The translations under genes were made by a program, and so were the position numbers. Below are positions 62,668-64,000 of a DNA stretch of 64,000 bases, piece by piece. Every line of letters starts with the position of its first letter. Positions within the stretch are counted from its first letter, which is position 1. The notes under the pieces are model-generated. The model ran no database searches. It was not told the DNA's origin and worked only from the letters and a program-made list of their open reading frames with translations. Source of the DNA: Nocardioides panzhihuensis (lineage in GTDB: Bacteria; Actinomycetota; Actinomycetes; Propionibacteriales; Nocardioidaceae); contig NZ_JACBZR010000001.1 of assembly GCF_013408335.1 (NCBI RefSeq), forward strand, positions 1,054,001 through 1,118,000. The letters are read 5' to 3'.

Positions 62668-63754
62668 CGTCGACCACCTCCTCGGCGGTGTCGACGAGGT
62701 GGACGTACGGCTCCATCACGCGCCCGCGCGCGAGTGCCTGCAGCAGCGGCCAGACCGGCAGCGTCTCGGTCCAGTAGCGCCGTCCGACCAGCACCATCGG
62801 CGCGATCGCGCTGGCATCGGCGTAGTAGTTCTCGCAGGCGTCCTGGAAGACCTCCTGCACGGTGCCGCCGGCGCCCGGCAGGAAGACGATCCCGCCGTCG
62901 CAGACCTCCAGCAGCACCGCCTCGCGCGTGGCGTTGCGGAAGTACTTCGCGATCGATCCGGCGAACACGTTGGGCGGCTCGTGCCCGTAGTGCCACGTCG
63001 GGATCCCCAGCGATCTCCCGGGTCTGCCCTCGCCCTCCTCGCGTACGCGGAGGGCGACCTGTGCCCACGCCCGGATCGAGGGCCGGAAGGACGGCACCGA
63101 GGCCAGCGACTCGAGCGCGTTCTCCAGCGTCGTCTTCGGTGCTCCGGCGAGGAAGGCCCCGAGGTTGGCGGCCTCCATCGCGCCCGGGCCGCCGCCGGTG
63201 GCGACCACATAGTGGCTCGCCAGCTGCTGGCCCAGGTGGGCGGCGGTCGTGTAGGCCTCCTCGCCCCGCTGCAGCGCGTGCCCGCCCATCACCCCGACGA
63301 TCCGGGATCCCTCGTCGTGTCGTGCGCGCACCCACGCCTCGAGCGCGGCGTCGATCGCGTGGTCGTGGAGGGCGATCGCGAGCTCGTCGTCGGCATCGAG
63401 CGGTTGCTGCAGCCACGCGTACGCCCTCGCGTCCAGGCTCCGCGCATAGACGGGGTCGTCGTAGAGCTCGTCGGCGGTGTAGAGCCTGGAGCGGTAGGCG
63501 TCCACCGGCGCCTCCGAGATCACCGGCATCACCAGCGCGCCCTCGGCCTCGGCGTAGACCCCGTCGCCGGGCGCGAACCTGCAACCCAGGAATGTCGCCC
63601 CGGCGAGCTCGGCCTCCCGCAGGACGGTGGAACGCGAGCTCAGGTCCAGCGACCGCAGCCGCCAGCCCCGCAGGCTCCCCGCTCCCGCCGCCAGGTGCCT
63701 GTCGAGCTCCTCCACCGACTCGATGTCGACATGCCGTCCCCGGTGATGCTTCAT
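62642..63754 (-). CDS. LOG/Rossmann-fold nucleotide-binding protein
   Basis: A 370-residue protein. Its central domain shows GVMGGHALQRGEEAYTTAA, YVVATGGGPGAMEAANLGAF and the PGGxGTxxE-like FLPGAGGTVQEVFQD, the hallmarks of LOG (lysine-decarboxylase-like) nucleotide phosphoribohydrolases. It is longer than the usual 180–240 residues, with an extra N-terminal part that includes a pentapeptide-like stretch (LREAELAGATFLGCRF). Activity on nucleotide monophosphates is inference. Confidence 0.88.
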   Translation of the reverse strand: MKHHRGRHVDIESVEELDRHLAAGAGSLRGWRLRSLDLSSRSTVLREAELAGATFLGCRFAPGDGVYAEAEGALVMPVISEAPVDAYRSRLYTADELYDDPVYARSLDARAYAWLQQPLDADDELAIALHDHAIDAALEAWVRARHDEGSRIVGVMGGHALQRGEEAYTTAAHLGQQLASHYVVATGGGPGAMEAANLGAFLAGAPKTTLENALESLASVPSFRPSIRAWAQVALRVREEGEGRPGRSLGIPTWHYGHEPPNVFAGSIAKYFRNATREAVLLEVCDGGIVFLPGAGGTVQEVFQDACENYYADASAIAPMVLVGRRYWTETLPVWPLLQALARGRVMEPYVHLVDTAEEVVDVIAAGVPG

Positions 63755-63772
63755 ACCGAGAAACCTACCGAC

Positions 63773-64000
63773 TCACATCGGCCAGGAGACTCCGGTCATC
63801 GCCTCGGACTCCGTCCACAGCTTGCGGGCGAGGTCGGGATCGGAGGCGATCGCGGTGCGCCCGACGAGCGTCGGGCTGCCGCGGTACTCGCCGAACCCGT
63901 CCGGTCCGACATAGCTTCCCGCCGGAAGATCCTGGCTGGCCGCGTACAGAGTCGGGAGGGCGCCTGCCTCGGCGGACTGCGCGACGACCCGGTTGCCGAG
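63773..64000 (-). CDS. SDR family oxidoreductase, C-terminal fragment
   Basis: The last 75 residues of a gene that continues past the window; the stop is at 63773–63775. ALPTLYAASQDLPAGSYVGP, FGEYRGSPTLVGRTA and LWTESEAMTGVSWP match the end of retinol-dehydrogenase-like SDRs. The catalytic part is not in view. It ends 18 bp upstream of the LOG gene start on the same strand. Confidence 0.8.
   Translation of the reverse strand, partial: LGNRVVAQSAEAGALPTLYAASQDLPAGSYVGPDGFGEYRGSPTLVGRTAIASDPDLARKLWTESEAMTGVSWPM

Overview
The window comes from a high-GC actinobacterium. About 70% GC is judged by eye, GTG starts are frequent, and 4-nt start/stop overlaps are common. The gene orders ffh–rpsP–khpA–rimM–trmD, lepB–rnhB–DUF2469–yraN–comM–dprA–xer and rpsB–tsf–pyrH–frr–cdsA–rlmN are the usual actinobacterial housekeeping blocks. 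A Nocardioides-type (Propionibacteriales) host is my inference from gene content and style; no rRNA or tRNA is present to test it.

Region 1 (1–4086): the end of a FUSC-like membrane protein, a striking six-unit inverted repeat array, a methyltransferase and a glycosyltransferase for surface glycans, a small membrane protein and ftsY.

Region 2 (4117–24094): a sugar/cyclitol locus and the most interesting part of the window. A ROK regulator and a secreted PQQ-type sugar dehydrogenase are followed by a second ROK regulator with a CUT2 (Rbs-like) ABC importer, a lipoprotein sugar-binding protein, a Gfo/Idh/MocA dehydrogenase and a secreted ThuA-domain protein. A chain of eight genes, mostly joined by 1–4 nt overlaps, runs from thuA through an inositol-3-phosphate-synthase homologue, a UbiA-type prenyltransferase (EboC-like), a TIM-barrel isomerase, EboA, EboB (TatD), EboE and EboF (alkaline-phosphatase fold). 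Two more TIM-barrel proteins follow, one Tat-exported. This looks like a variant ebo cluster in which the usual sugar-phosphate cyclase EboD is replaced by an inositol-phosphate-synthase-type cyclase. Near-identical CRP-type palindromes precede the PQQ dehydrogenase gene and the second ROK/ABC operon.

Region 3 (24292–30134): a two-domain GT2 and a methyltransferase, then tandem glnB (PII) genes and glnD, with a candidate GlnR box upstream. amtB, normally beside glnB, lies about 11 kb away between trmD and rplS, with its own candidate GlnR box.

Region 4 (30327–49100): SRP (ffh), an FHA–FHA–TM–trypsin-like protease, an amidohydrolase, rpsP/khpA/rimM, a TrmD–GNAT fusion, amtB, a Fic protein, rplS, lepB, rnhB, competence/recombination genes (comM, dprA, xer) and an M23 peptidase.

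Region 5 (49522–64000): rpsB, tsf, pyrH, frr, cdsA, a histidine phosphatase with a probable frameshift, rlmN, a small kinase, a four-gene overlapping redox operon (SDR–SRPBCC–FAD oxidoreductase–catalase-like protein), a GT4, a LOG-family protein and the end of an SDR. Palindromic, REP-like elements recur between genes and in two cases sit inside the 5' coding ends (eboA, lepB).
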